NCBI GenBank assembly: GCA_026261815.1
Contig: JAMPIT010000174.1
Coordinates: 13,330,001-13,394,000, forward strand
Source of the DNA: Monarcha castaneiventris obscurior
Lineage: Eukaryota > Chordata > Aves > Passeriformes > Monarchidae
DNA length: 64,000 bases
Reading direction: 5' to 3'
A program made the translations under genes and the position numbers. Positions 24,174-38,790 of the stretch are shown piece after piece. The notes beneath the pieces were generated by a model, which searched no databases, was not told the origin of the DNA, and worked only from the letters and a program-made list of their open reading frames with translations. Numbering within the stretch: position 1 is the stretch's first letter; every line of letters begins with the position of its first letter.

Positions 24174-27100
24174 TTACTGGCTTTTGCAGGCCAGTAAGCA
24201 CCACAGCTGAATTAGATCTGCCTAATGCTTGGTTAAGATCTGTAGCCTCAGGCAATCATTCTCTATTAAACAGATTATACTCAGCACAAACACAGGACAT
24301 TTGTAAGCTTAAAGGTAGGAGGCTACACATGAAAGGACAGAAAATAAATTGTTTTGGGAATAGGAGGAGGAGGAAATCTAGAGGTAAAAAAAACCTGATT
24401 TTAAACTTGGGAAAGGAGGTGCTTAGTGTTTACCAGAGAAATGATCACCCCTCAAAGAACATCTTCTTACCCCACAAATACATCCAGGACATACAGATCC
24501 CCTCCTGTCCTCCTACTGAAGCAGGGAATACAGTGATGGCAGGTCTCTGAAAGAGGCTCTCCCAGGGCCCCAAGATTCCCCAAAGGTCCTACTGCTGCCA
24601 AAATGTTCCAGACTACAGCAGGGCAAATTCCTTCTCCAGAGGACCTCATCTGGCCTTACACCATGGCAGAGGCTCTGGCTCAGTAAGCTCAGTACTTATG
24701 GACAGGAACTGGCTGGGAGTTTCTGGTAGAAAAATTGCTCTTTGGAAAAGCATCAGTTTCTTGAGAAATTTTGTGGGAAGTGACCACATTATTGTAAACT
24801 TTTCAAACTGAACCATTTAAGAAAATCTTTATGGCCCACATATTCTCGCTAGTCATTTTGTATATAGATGATCCACTTTTTCACTTAAATGGTACAGAAT
24901 ACTTTAACCTCCAAGCAGACAATCTTAAGATCTAGACTTGTCTTTTTCAGATTTTTTTTTTCACTTTTTGTTTTAAAAATGAAGCTTCACTTCTATATTG
25001 AACTGGTGTGTGCTTGTTCTGAGTTTTGCTGAACAGAGGAACAGCTGGTTCCAAACAAGTTCAGCTTTAAACTGACTCAGAAAAGGGCCACCATCCAAAT
25101 CCACCAAATCAGTAACTATCTTTCAACTGGTTTCAAGCAGGAAAAAAAAGTCTTACCCAGGACCAAACCATACAATACACCAAACTGTCTTCACTTCCAT
25201 GGTGCAATAAAGCTGCAACTTTTAGAGAATGAAGCTCTGAAAGGCCACCTGGGATTTGATCCACAAATTCCTCCTGCCACTGGGGATTTGGTACTCCCAT
25301 CAACTGGTAAGAAAGGAATGTAATATCCTCTGTGTGATAAAACGTGTTATTAGTTTCTGAAGTGGCTGGAAGAGTCCCCTGCTTTGCTGGAGAAGCAGCT
25401 CATGCTTTGCTGTTTTCTGACTGCATTTGCCACATTTCTGGAGTACCAAGTAAGCCAAACTGAGCAGAGCAAAGCTGACAGCAGGACCCTCACACTAGAA
25501 CCAATAAATCTAGTGTGGATAAAGAAATTAAATGAGAGAAAGAAAAATCTCTTTTAAAAGGGAAGTTCTCCACACAGAAAAAAACTATTTTAAAGGGGAC
25601 CAGTAAAACACACCTGTCCTCACCTCACCCCATAAGAAATCCTTCTGGGGCAGGAACCAGCTCCAAGGGGAATCACACCACAGAAGCAAGAGGAGGAGAG
25701 AAAGCTGCATTGCCATTCACCATTTCCGAAATGCCCTGCTGAAAAGGTTTAATAACTACAGTGGCCTTCACTGATGTCACTGTATTTTTATGCTATCCAA
25801 ATTGTAAGTCTTCAGGTCTATCACTCAACCCTGTTTAGCCATGTGTGTAGTTCTACACAGCATGACTAGACAGCAAGGACAGACTGAGGATAAAGTTTAT
25901 TATAGACTGGAGCTGCTTATACATCCTCATATCTTTAATGTATTTCAGTCTTACAGCATCCTATGACACTGCTGAAAAGCCAACTATAAAAAGAGCAGCT
26001 CTGTGTTTTCATTGAGAAGAAGCTAAAACACAAAAGCAAGAGCACAGGCTGTAAGTGAGAAATGGATGGGAGGGAAGGACACAGAGCAGCTAAAGAAAGC
26101 CCTGAATTCAGAGGAAGAACTTTCCTTGCCTTCAGCACACTTTGAATCCATCCTCCTTCAGGAGAAGCTGAGGGAGATTTGCATTTCAGACTTTTTTAAA
26201 ATAAAAACCAAACAATACTTGCTGCAGAGCTAAAAATTGTCCTGGAGTTCAGCTGAGGAGAGAAGCTTTCTCATCTCTTATCAACTTCAAGGACAACTTC
26301 AATGCTTTTCAGGATTGTCACATTGCAATTTGCAAATATCTATGAATTTCCAGACTCCTACGCCAACTTGGCTTCACTGGAGGTTTCTTATCAGTTTCCT
26401 GTTAGTAGTAAGAGTTTCCTTCCTTGAATTTCCCTAATGTGATCTCTTTTTAACTCCAAAGTATGATTCAATAACCAAATGATTTTTTTTTTCCTTTAGC
26501 TTGACTTTAATAAAGTCTTGTAAAAGTTAGAGAGAAAATTATAAATTCAATACAATTCCCAACTTGTAGCATGTCAGACATGAGATCTTATTTAGACTGG
26601 TGAAAAGTGTTCTCTAAACCAAGTAATTTGTTTAATGAAATGAAAGGTAGCTATATATAGCACATTAATACATTAAAAAAAAAATAAAGTCAGTGCCCTG
26701 TGGATGTAATGCTCCGAGAAAGCAGTGAGAGATTCCAATGTATTTCATACCTTCAATATAAATATAAAGCTTTCACCCCACATCTAGAAGCCACTTCTCA
26801 TCTTTGGTATTATCACCAAGCTACCCGTCAGCATAACAGAACTGGTTGCCAATATTTGTCTTTGCTGCCTATGTTCTCTTTCTTTAAACAAACAACTTGC
26901 TCTATTTTGATAACTCCTATCTACACTAATGCTCTGTAAAATGACCCCTCGTGCATTTACATCCAACTTCACAGAACTGAATTTCTGCTCCAGAAAGCAA
27001 GCTGTGAAAAATGTAAATTGCAAAGATTTCTACAACTCTCTTGATTAAAAGAAATTTCTTTGGTCCAAAGTCACCCTGTTGTATCTTTACTGAAGCTACA

Positions 27101-28574
27101 GCTTGTCCCAGTGCTTTTTTCCTAGAACATGCATTCTTCAAAGGAAACTACTGAGTCAAACTCAGTATCAAAATGTAATTTCATTTGCACCATTGAAGTC
27201 AATGGAGTTTCTTTACCGCTTGATCCAATGGCACATTTCAAAGAAAAAAGGGAAAAGAAAAAGCACCATAGGCTTGCGAATAGCAGAAATCTTCCCCAGC
27301 TTCCTTCAGGATTGATTCTCAAGGTTAATTGGTCTTTTATGTACAGATGACTTGCAGGAGCTGGCTCTTTATCTCTGTAAATTCAGTTCATAAAACCATT
27401 TCTAAACCTGCCTGTGCTATAGTAGGGGAGGAAGTACAAGCCTAGCAGGGAAAGGAGATAAATGAAAGGATTATAAGGAGAAGGAAGAAATAAAACTAAG
27501 ATGGAGGCAGCAGGCAAGGTCATTGCTGCCAAATAGGAAGTAGGGGGTTGTTTTAACTGTAAGGGGTACATTAGAAAGAAATATATCAGCTATCATGTTA
27601 TACATTCACAGAATAAACTAGGTACATGCAGATAATATTGCAGCATGGTTACATGAAGTCAGTAGAACATCCCACATTCAGGGCTGTTTTCATCTGACAA
27701 TACTGAACATCAAGCCAGTGCTTTTCCAACAGGGTATTTTTTTCCTTTTTTTCCAGCTTTTCTCGCTGTTTCTGGGCAGCGGACAAAGGCAGCAGGTAGA
27801 ACACAGTCTCATCAGCTGCAAAACACAACATCCTCACAGGAACTAGGCTGCACTTCCCTGATTAATTTAATGATCCTGAAACTCAAACACCGCCTGTAAT
27901 TGGCCCTTGGTCTCCACTATTGTGAGAGGCAGGCTCATTAAAGTCCCTCTGGCTTCAGGCACTGCCGGGAGCTGGGAGTCAGGAGGGGACAAAGCCAGGA
28001 GGGGACAAAGCTTTCAGCCCTCCAGCAGCCCTAGCAACCTGTGGTGCCATCAGAGCTGTTCCCAAATGGATGCACACTCGGCACCAGGCAGGACAGGCTG
28101 CTGGCTCCTGGGATCCACCACGGCTCACACGGGTGCCCTGAGAAGGCAAAAGGGAAAGGGGCACAAGCTGTGTCAAGATTGTTTTGGTGATCATCTTACC
28201 TGCATTTGCAAGAGTTTTTAAAGTCAGCAGTTCCATCAATGCTGTCCCTCAGGATACTTGTATTTGATTTTAAAAGGCTAAATCCACCCCAATTTCCCGG
28301 GAAAATATTTTTATACTGCACCTTTGCTCCCCAGTGAAAAAGAAGTGCCTTGGAAAGCCTCCACTGCTGCCACCACAGGATGCAGAGATGGACCCAGGAG
28401 TCCAGAAGCCAGCCCCAGCCAGCCCAAATCGTTCACCCTGTCAGCAGTGAGATGTTCTCATCTCCTTCTGTTGGTATTCCAGACAGCTCAGCTTCAACTC
28501 AGTGCTCAGGGGCCATAAACAGGAGAACAAAACTGATGCCACATTTTCCCTCCCCATTACAACCACTTACAATG
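24174..28574. other. Intronic sequence with a small tandem duplication
   Basis: Unique AT-rich intron 1 sequence. A 16-bp unit, CAGGAGGGGACAAAGC, is tandemly duplicated near 27979-28010. No exon, RNA gene or transposon was recognised. Confidence 0.55.
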
Positions 28575-28651
28575 TATTTGAATTTGAATTGAACTTTTGA
28601 ATTTAATTTGAATTGAGTTTGAATCAAATTTGAATTTTAATTGAATTTTTC
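28575..28651. repeat. Degenerate TTTGAAT/AATTGAA simple repeat
   Basis: For about 77 bp the sequence is built from TTTGAAT, TTGAATT and related units, including TTTGAATTTGAATTG and GAATTTTAATTGAATTTTT. It contains almost no C. Several units are self-complementary around AATT, so both strands look alike. It is probably a decayed AT-rich microsatellite. Confidence 0.88.
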
Positions 28652-31600
28652 CATAAGCTGTTTATTTACACCCTTCATCACTGGTATTTTCTATTATTTC
28701 TTCAGGGAAAGCCACCACAAGACAGACTAGCACTTTCTGTCACCAAACTGATGTTTCTCACTACACTGAATTTCATCTGTTATGCTGACACCCTTCATCC
28801 CTGATTCTGTTTAGAATTTCTTACTTACAGGTTTCTACGTTCCACTAAACACATCTTTTAGATTATTTTTACTAGAGATACTTTAATTATTCACTGGAAG
28901 TAATTTTTACTGGTTAATATAATTCTCCTCTAAAGAGTCATTAGAAAGTAATTTTTTTTAATTATTGGTAGACACTAGCTACCATGCAGACACTGAATCA
29001 TCCGGGAGAGGATTCCCACCTGCAGTTACACATTAGAGCATTCCAGCATGTGGATCTACCCTTTAAACCCAAAATATTGAGTATTTTCATACCCAGCTCA
29101 ACCTCAGAACTAAGCATGTATCTGTAGAGGCCTGACAGACCAGGGGCCAGGATCTATATTGTCTCTACCAGTTGCATGCCCTGGTATGTCTTGTATTAGA
29201 TCATTTACAGGAGAGATGGAACTTCTAAAATTGAAATTAACAAACATGCATGAGGACAAAAGACTGCCTAAATGTCCAGGAACAGCCCTTAAAAGAGATG
29301 TGAGACAGAACTGGATTTCCATTGCAAATTTGGGCAAATTTGGCTCAGTCTCCTTCTGAGCAAGGCACTACAAGTCTGCTTTTAAGGCACATCCAGTCGA
29401 TTCACTGCATATGGCCAACCCTTTCTCTTGCATAGAAACAAGGCAGAGCTTCATGTCATCTTTTTTTGTGTACACCTAAAATACCAAAGAAAAAATAAAG
29501 CTAACAGTGAGGGTGTAAAAATAATTTATTGGATGCTTTGTCACTAAGTTACACATGTAGCAACCAAATTATCTCCATGCCATGAATTATTCCTTTTTCC
29601 TAAGTGTTTCCTATGCCTGCCAGTTTAGTACCATCTACACAGTTGCTGAGCATAGTTAAAACCTGCCCTTATCAAAGGAAATGCTAAATAAAAATGCTTT
29701 TTGCTCTGTGGATACATTACCTGCTATGAATTTCTGTCTGGACATGTCATTGCTTTGTTTTTAGTTCCTCGGTCACTTATCAATCCATGTGATGGGATTC
29801 AAAGCACAGGCTGAATTTCTTTTATGAGGAGATTTCAATGCAATACAATACCAAGTGCAAAAAAGCAATGAAATTTGTCTGACATGATTCATTCCAGTGA
29901 AATCCATGACTTTTCTATTTGCAAGATAATGATTTTCTCTCCCCTGTTATTTGTTACACTGTTTTAGTCAGGTTTATGGGCTAGTGATAGCCAAGACTGG
30001 TTTTTTTTTTTTTTTTTAGAGAAACAATAGCCTTTTGCTTTTTATATTTCTCAGAATTTTCTGTTACTCATTATCATACCAAACTCTTCATATACATTAA
30101 TTGAATATTTGTTCTCTAGATTCAAATCATCCTTCCAGTTATTGTACAAGCTCTTTACTACTAATTATTTTCCATAAAGGTATTTTGTGAGTGAGTATCC
30201 TTTCATCATAAAACACTTATTATGTTATTGGTAATGGAGTTAGTGTAAAGCAAACATTATTCTCTCTTCTCTCTGAGTCTAAAATCTCTCCCCATCTCTT
30301 TGATATATTTTGGCACAACATCACCTATTTTATATATTATATATAATTTCTCATTTTTGTTTGCTATTTTTCCTGTATTTTTCCTATATTAGCCAAAGAT
30401 GTCTCTCTCTATTTTCACCCGGTTGTTTACCTGTCTCAGAGCAGGCATCTTTATCCCCACTGTTTTTATAGTACCATTGCTTTCATCATGACCAGGATCA
30501 TTAGTGGATCACGTTCAGCAGTCCAGTTTTAACCTATTCAATCTTTTTTATTGTTTTTTTTTTTTTTTTTTTAATAAGGAGAAGAATTTCCAAGTCTTGC
30601 TTCACAGCTTGTTGGGAAGCAGCCTTTTGGTGCTATGAGCTGTAAAAGCAGCACAACTCAGGCTGCAAACCTTTCCTGCCATTCCCACCCTGTACCACAC
30701 CATGGAAAATGCACTGCAACTTCATATGCAGCTGTCTGGGGAAATCTGGAAACATTAATATTACTTGATCTGAGTGGTTTTCTTAGTCAGGGTTTCCTTT
30801 TGGACACCTGTAGGTAACAGTTTCACTATCTCCCAGTCTATCTGTACAGTTTTACCTGATGAAGAAATTATGACTACTGAAGTCATCCAAATCCATCAAA
30901 GCCCTCATCACTGGCTTACAAATGATTATGGCAGAGACTGTTATTTGTGGCAAGAATATACACAGCTTCTAGGCTAGTGGAGACTCTCTTTCTGCTGACC
31001 CAATGGCATCTAACCCAATCTGAGTAAAAACATAATGGGAATTCTTGAAGGAAACAATTTCTTCAGTCATGCTTCCTAAAATGATGGAACTACAGAACAG
31101 GGATGATTGCCTACATCATCTACTCAGCAAGGCTGAATCCATGCCTTCCTCTGAGAAGCAGCATCCTTCCTTTAGTGCCACACACTTCATTAGGGCCATG
31201 AAGGTGCTGTGACTAATGGCCTCTGCTCAAGCAAGTCATCCCACTGACTCCAGAGGAATTGCCCATGTGAGCCAGAGTTGACAAAAAACACCATTTGTCA
31301 TAGACTGATGCTTTCAAACACATTAATCTTCCTACAGCTGCTCCTTTTTAAAAACTGTTAAAAGATTTATTGCTGATGAAGCTGGGTTATTTAGCAAAAT
31401 CTGGCAGCCCAAAGGCTGTGGGCTCCCCTTTGGCCACATTTAAAAATGGGAAGCCACATGGGAAGGTCTGTCTGTAGCACAGTGGGACTGAGCATGCCCA
31501 GGTTAATCCGAATGGGCAGATCTTTTCCTGAGTGATCTGGTCCTCAGGTGGCACTGAACACTAAAAATAGCATCCCCTTTGTTAGCACCCTGCTCCAGTA

Positions 31601-34474
31601 CTTCTGTCATGGAACTGAATATACAACATCCACAGCATCCACCCTCCCAGAGCCACGCTGCCTCGAGAAAGGGAATGGAAACCAAAAACACAGATGCCTT
31701 TTTCATTCATTCAAGAGTGTTTCTATTAAGGCATATGGGACTGGCAGGACTTATCCTTACCCTCTCTGTACTTCCCTTCTCAGCTCCTCCTGCTAGAGAC
31801 AGTGGACAGCTTTTGCAAGTGCTGCCTTGCTTTTCTCTGCAACACCATCCAAGGAGACACGGGAGGAACATGTTCACTGCCACAGCTGTCCAGAAATTGA
31901 ATTTGCTGCTGAGAATTTAATTACAGAGAGCAAGCAACGCAGCAAACTGAGAAGTGACCAAATGTGAAATGTGGGTAAGTGCAGAGCAGAGGTGTGGTAC
32001 AGCAGTGCTTCTTATCCTACATGTTACACTTCATGTGCATCCACTAGCAAAAGGCTTTGTAATATATGGGGATGATATGAACCACATAGAAAGAATGGCT
32101 GACCAAAAATAACGGGGCTTTTTACCAAATTTCATCATCTCCTCCAAAACACTCTTTCTACAAAGCTCAGTGCAGTACAGTAGCTTTAACATGATATTCA
32201 CTAATTGAAATGTATTAACATTTTCCAAGCACACATTACCCTTTACGTACAAGAGCCATTTCTAGTCCCAGAAAAGATCATTTTACTTTGACATTTCTAA
32301 TTAAAAGAAAAACATTGCTCAGAGATAAATAAAAAATGAGAGTGCAGATGCTCTCATCTGCATGGCAGAAGGGAACAGGGAGTTACTCATGAGTATGTAT
32401 CCAAATGAAACTACGAGACCTGCCCATAACATGCACATCTGGGTACCACAACAACTACAGTCACTGACTCATTTTCCACCCACTTTTTCCCAACATCCCA
32501 TCTAATTAATTATATGGTTTTTCCCATCTTGAGGAGTCCTGTGATGACTAAGTACAATGAAAATGTACATCTAAGAATGAATGCTGTTGCTCTTTGGGCT
32601 GTAGTTTGTTTTGGTAGTTACCACAAGTTGGACACCAGTTGCATGTTTTTTTCCTGAACATGAGAAACTGTTATAAATAACTGTAATCAGAGATTAATAT
32701 AATTTTACCACCTTGATTACTCATAGTGGTATAGAAGAGTGAGTCAGGACTGTGACTCTGCATTAAATGCCTGGGGGGGTTGAAGATAACTGGCTTATAA
32801 GCATCCTAAGTTTCACTCACCTGGATATTTCACAATACAGACTTTACATTAAGGAAAGTGTTCATTAGTGTTTAGAGCAAACACTGGGAATAAGGCTTAA
32901 AGCTCCTGATCCTCCTTCTGCCACCAGCTTGAGCTGTTCTGTGGCTTTGAGAGCACCACTGGGCCACCCACTTAAATCTCTGCATCTCCAATACCTTGAA
33001 AGCATACTCTGATAAAGCCCTTCTCCACAAGGCATGGGTATTACCAGGTATGAGCATACATGCACACCCAGGCCTGTTAATGCCCCCCTATGCCAGTGGT
33101 CAAGGGCTGCAGCATACTGGGTGATGCCTCACTGCTAGGCACATGGAAAACTCAGATGCAAGACACAATTCTGGGCTGCTTAATTTCCAGGCAGCAAACC
33201 AGGTCTCATCCCCATCCCTGACCCTCTAGAGTCAGAGAAGACAAACAGCTGCAAAACCTAAACCATGCACCAATAATAAAAAAGTTCAGATGCAGATCCC
33301 AATTTTTCCTGACTGCACTGGGACCCTGTGTTCCCCTGGACATCCAATGGTCTGAACTGGCCTGCTGCTCTTGGAATGATGACAGCAGCCTGTGCCCACC
33401 ATGGCTGCTCATGGCACAATCAGCTCCCACTCCCATAGGCGAGCACCTTCCCGACAGCATCAGAGGGAGCTGGTGCAGAGCAGAATGGCACAGTGTGCTG
33501 CTCATGGAAAATTAACAGAGTGGCCCTGCTCCTAAGAAGTACTAGGGGCAAAACAGTAACATTATTTAACACCATTTCAGCCAGCCTTACTGATTGGAAA
33601 GTGGTTAAGGCAGCAATTTAGGCTTAGTCACAAAAGGACAGAATTAAAACTTCACTATGGATTCACCTAAGCATCCAGAGCATTTCTCATCTGAACGTTC
33701 ATTCTTGTTCGGATTATGGAGCCGAGCACTCCTATCAGTAATTCCACCTCCTTCTTAATTTACTCAGACAGGGTCAGGATTTATATCCGACTTTGTGTAA
33801 GTCTTTTCCCTCCTCAAAGGCCATGCCAGTATGGGGGAAGGGAGGCAACACTCACACATCCTCATATCTCCTCAAAATAATTAGTTCAAAGACCTAGAGA
33901 GTGATTCAAAAGGCAACATGCAGTAATGGAGAGAGAATGAGCCATCATTAAGTCTCCAGTTTCAGTAGCACATCTCTCAATCCTAAAGGCAACATAGCAA
34001 AAAACAAAAAACCAATTTCCTCTATAATTTTATTTTTATTACTTCACCAGTAACAGAGAACAGGTCCAGATTTTACCACTGCTAACTAACTCTGTTACTC
34101 TGGGAATAAAAGGCAAACACAGTGTTACCCTGCGTAGGAGGCTGAGAAACTGAGATGTCAATTTTTCTCTTTTGTAGAATTAGAGCAAGAAATTACATCA
34201 GGCCATAACATTGAGTGAAAATAACAGCTCTGACAGTCAAATTGCCCAAAGGCAGGAAAATACTGCCCAATTCTAGAGGTGAAACACTTGAGACAAAACA
34301 GATAATAATAATTAGAGACAAAGACCTCAGGATTGTCAACGTATCTTGAAAAGCACACCTAATTAATCCCCTAATGAGGAGGTGAGAGGTACGAAGTTAC
34401 TACCTATTCCTTTAGCTGGAGGGCTCAGGGAACACAAGAGCTATTTTATGGTAAATATTCCAAGAAAAGTGTCT
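28652..34474. other. AT-rich intronic sequence with poly(T) tracts
   Basis: The region is AT-rich. It has pure T tracts at 30001-30017 and 30554-30572 and a short TATA-type run near 30331-30350. The T tracts would be A tracts in the ELAPOR2 sense transcript. I saw no retrotransposon sequence attached to either tract and no exon. Confidence 0.55.
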
Positions 34475-34805
34475 GAAGAGACCTTCCAATACCTTCCCCT
34501 GTCTAAAGGGGATCTACAAGTGAGAGGGGCTTTTCACAAGGGCACGTAGTGACAGGACGAGGGGGCAATGGTTTTAATTGAAAGAGGGAAAGTTTAGGTT
34601 AGATATTAGGAAGAAATTCTTTACTGTGAGGGTGGTGAGATACTGGAACAGGTTGCCCAGAGAAGCTGTGGATGCTCCTTCACTGGAAGTGTTCAAGGGC
34701 AGGTTGGATGGGGCTTGGAGCAACCTGGGATAGTGAAAGATGTATGCTGGGACTGGATAAGCTTTGAGGTCCTTTCCAATACAAACCATTGTATAATTCT
34801 ATGAT
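34475..34805 (+). mobile_element. CR1 LINE 3'-end fragment, about 330 bp, the longest here
   Basis: The copy includes CTAAAGGGGATCTACAAG, TTTTCACAAGGGCACGTAGTG, TTAGATATTAGGAAGAAATTC, GGTTGCCCAGAGAAGCTGTGG and the terminal ACAAACCATTGTATAATTC. It spans the end of the CR1 reverse-transcriptase region's downstream part and the 3' UTR. It is 5'-truncated, as most avian CR1 copies are, and encodes nothing intact. The left end is approximate. Confidence 0.93.
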
Positions 34806-37800
34806 CTTCCCATGCTAGTGAGGTTTTTCAGTAGCCCCCAAGCACACAAAGGCTCACGTGCTTTCCTTAACCACTGCCATGCAGTGATGGGGCTGCCCAA
34901 ACCTCAGGGACTGAGGGGTTTTGGCACAAAACTTTCCCTTCATGGCTCAGAGGTAATGATGAGGCCTGGGGCAAAATACAGTACAATCTCTGGACAGGCA
35001 AAAACCTTGGCACAGCACCCAGGGTGGTGGGGAGATGCCCTTTCCAGCCAGTACAGCTGCAGCTTGAAGCCTCAAGCTTGTCATGACCCTTCCTGTGATA
35101 ACCAGTGCCTTGTAATCCAGCAGCATTTATTGCATTAACACAGAGAAACTTTAGGAGCAGGAAAACATAAGAAGCTGCCGAGTTAGGAGACCACCTAATA
35201 TAGAATCTAGTTAAGTTTGTAATATAGATTTATATAATTTTGGGGCAAAAATCAGCACAGACAGTGTCCAGCCAGCCAATCTCCAGAATGAGGGAGCCGT
35301 TCCCACCACCCATCCCCACCTCCTCCTTCTCTACAGACCCTGCTCCTGCCAGGACACCATGTACATTACCCAGTTCTTCTGTCAGTGTTTCACCACACAT
35401 TTAGCAGTTGTTCTTTCCAATCCCTGGGATGCATCTGTTTTGCTAGCCCATGTGTCAGCTTGCCTTTCAGGATTCTCAGCAGCAACCCTATGTTTTTCTG
35501 ATATACACTCATCCAGTTATAATGCTTAAACCACCCAGGGTCTTGCTCTTTTGGATTCAGAGGACCTTTCTCAAAGGGTTTTGCAGTCTAAATACCACCT
35601 TGGACTTGATTATAAGGCCAGATTTTGCCATTTCTGCCCTTAAATAACAGCTGCTTTGGAGGAGGTCAGCTACTTTAACACCAGCATTGTCTTTGGTGTG
35701 GAGAAAAGAAATTGCTGCAATCATTTTCTCACAGTTCTTCCACAAAATTCTTTAAAACACTTTACCCTTTGTAAAAAGATGTCGAACGCAATAAGCCACA
35801 GTCAGACCTCACTGGTAATAGACTTGTCAGAGGCACATTGGCTTTCTGCAGGGTAGCAGTGCTGCGGTCTCTGTGAACTGTAACACCGAGCACTCACAGC
35901 CTTTCATGCTCACAAAGCTCTACAAACATCAAAAGGGACCAATGGATAGTTCAGAGCCTTCCCTCTTGAAAATTAACCTCTAAGAAGATGAATTCACTAA
36001 GTTCCTCTCACTTCTCCATTTTCTTCCCTAGGAGTGTGTCAGTGGAAGTCCCTGCAGCAGGAAAGGAAATACTAAATCCTTTTGTGGCCAACAAGCACAT
36101 GAGGAGGGTGGACTGGTACAGGCAGGATAGGCTGGGGTGCAGGTTAAAGATGGCAACGCTGCCCACTGCAGAAGCACCACTCAGGGAGATGAATTCCACT
36201 CCATTTCACACACTGAGAGAAGCCCAACTCATTAAAATAAAAACCACCAAACATGCTATTGTACATGTGAATTCAGACTGGGGGTTTATTTAACAGAAAA
36301 CTTGGCCATTACTTTCTGAACAGACAGACAGGGTCGACTCTTTCAAATACTCCTTTGAAAGCTTGCTTCACACCTTAATTACCCCATAAACATTGAGGTT
36401 TCATCCCAATTGACCAGCCTTTTTTTTCAAGGAGTTCTTCAGAGGCTGAAGTTAACTCCAAAACCAAAGTGAAAATCCCAATTATTCCTTTTCAAATCCA
36501 TCAGGATTTGGGTTATGGTGTTTTTATCCCTTCAGTCTTGAAACCTAACAAATTAATCTGCAAATCTCTATTACTTCTCAAAAAGATTTTCGACAAGGCT
36601 GATTGGAAAATCATAATTTTTCACTGAGCTCCTAAACTTTCTGAAAAAAAAAAACAACAGGTTAAAGAGAAAACTGAAGTAAAGAACATGATGATAAAGG
36701 ATGTTTATACATGTGTTTATCTTCCTTGTTCTAATGTTATTGAGTCATCTAGTCTTTTAGTCACCCAGAAGTATTATTTGGACAGGTTTCATCCAGTTCC
36801 ACAAAGTGAGTATTTTTCCATTAACTGCAACGAGCTTTCTATGAGTTTTTGTAATTTTCCTCAGATTTTTACAGCCAAATAAATGTAGTTTGTCGAACTG
36901 AGGAAGACTTTTATTACCACCAATCTATGCATGACACTCTTCTTTAATATTCATGACATGAAAATCTTACCATTTAAAATTTATACATCATGGGTTGTTT
37001 TTTGTGGGTTTTATTTTCTTTTTATTACATACATTTAAATACACACAATCATATTTTAACAAATGCACACAACTTGCTACGTGGCTAAACTTCTTCAGTG
37101 ATACTTTCACTATATGTGGTGATTTTGCACAATCCTACAGATATTCACCCCACTGCCTTGCATCACTCTGCTTTCACACAGCGAGAATCAGTATTTTCAG
37201 GAGGTCCAAGCTTTTCAATGACTTCCTGAGGTTCTCTCTTCCAAAGCAGGAATCCCTATTTCAATACTCAACAGATGCATTCAAAAATAGCCTTTTTTTC
37301 ACTTGTTCTTGTTTGTGACAAGAGGTTTTCAGGTCACTGCAAGTGCAGGTTTGTGGTGGACAACAGGGTCACAGTGGTACAGGGTATAGCTTGACCACAA
37401 CCCCAAAAGACCAATCCCTTAAACACCTTGCAGAAGTAGGTTCTCAGGGCTTAAATCTGTAGTTATTGAAGTCAACTAAATTTAAAGATCATGCATTAAC
37501 AGAAATGTTAGGCTTAAGGAAAAAATGTCAGATTTAATGCCGATATTCAAAATCTCATGAAGGCCCATCAAAGTAACATTAATGGACTACAGCTTTTTAA
37601 CTCTCAATATTTAGGTATCCTATGCATGGCTTAAGTGGTTGCTTTGTTAACTACTAGAAATCTATCCCTTATACACTCTTTTATAGCAATAAAAGAAAGG
37701 CAAAAAGAGGTGCAGCACTTCACACTTGATTTTATAGTATTTTCCTTCCCTCGCTGTCATAAATTTTAACATACAAAACTATAAAGGAGAAAGCTCACTG

Positions 37801-38647
37801 AATCCTCATGTTTTGTCATTTGGTATTCACCAGTCAGAGCACAAAGCAAACAAGTGCCCTGCAGAGGGGACAGTGACACACTGACTCCACGAGGCACCAG
37901 GGGTGTTCCCCACAGTGCTCTGGCATGGGCCGAGTGCCCGGTACCGGACGGACAGATGGACAGTCCCCGGCTGGATGGGTGCCCCTCCCTGCCCCCTGCC
38001 ACACAAACAGAGCAGCATCCAGACAGGCTGGCAGAGGACTGTTTGCACAAGGTCACTTCCATACACATAAAACCAGCTTTTCTCTTCAGGAAAGTAAATA
38101 TTAGTGCCTATTATTCACAAACACCCAGTATACAGCACGCCGTATGCAATCGCCGCGTGCATATGGACACCAGATCAGCCACCCACATGCTGTATCTCAG
38201 ATCCACACACCCTGCAATCAGCCAAAATGTTCTCCTAGAACAGGATTCATGTTTCACTACCAATATGGTAAAGCTTTTTATTCAGAGCTACTCAGTTATT
38301 ACAGTCGAACAGGCCTGACAGTATCAAAGTTGATCACAGTTCTAATTATAACTTTTAATATGCTGGATTTTATTCATTCCTCCTCCTTTTCAACCTTGAT
38401 GTTTTATTCCCAGCTATTCAGGGCTTAAGACTCATAAATGAAAAGAGAAGCTTCTGGTTTTTTTGAGTGTGGATGTCGCTGACTGTTGCCTATTCAGAAG
38501 GCAGTCTGCACAGAAAGGGTTCAGGGTATAACTATTTAATAGCTCAGAAGCAAATCCCAAGAAAGCAATTACCTAAGGTACCTGCAGCATCCCAAGTGGC
38601 TCTAATTAAGCCACTGCAAAAATTGCTGACCTCTAGCTTGTAAAGGA
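34806..38647. other. Intronic sequence with no recognised feature
   Basis: Unique AT-rich intron 1 sequence. No transposon end, exon or RNA gene was recognised on either strand. Confidence 0.55.
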
Positions 38648-38790
38648 TTCAAGGCTATCAAGGCCAGGTTGGGAGGGGGCCCTGAGCAACCTGGCCTAAT
38701 GAAAGGCAACCCTGCTCATGGCAGAGAGTTGGAACCAGATGATCTTTTGGGGTCCCTTCCAACCCAAACCATTTTATGACTCAATGATCA
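38648..38790 (+). mobile_element. CR1 LINE 3'-end fragment, forward orientation
   Basis: AAGGCCAGGTTGGGAGGGGG, GAGCAACCTGGCCTAATG, GGAACCAGATGATCTTTTGG and TCCAACCCAAACCATTTTATG follow the CR1 3' order. The terminal tandem tail is degraded to ACTCAATGATC. Confidence 0.93.

Noticed and set aside
30001..30572. Two poly(T) tracts as tails of reverse-oriented processed pseudogenes
   Set aside because: No gene-like sequence and no target-site duplication could be seen beside either tract.
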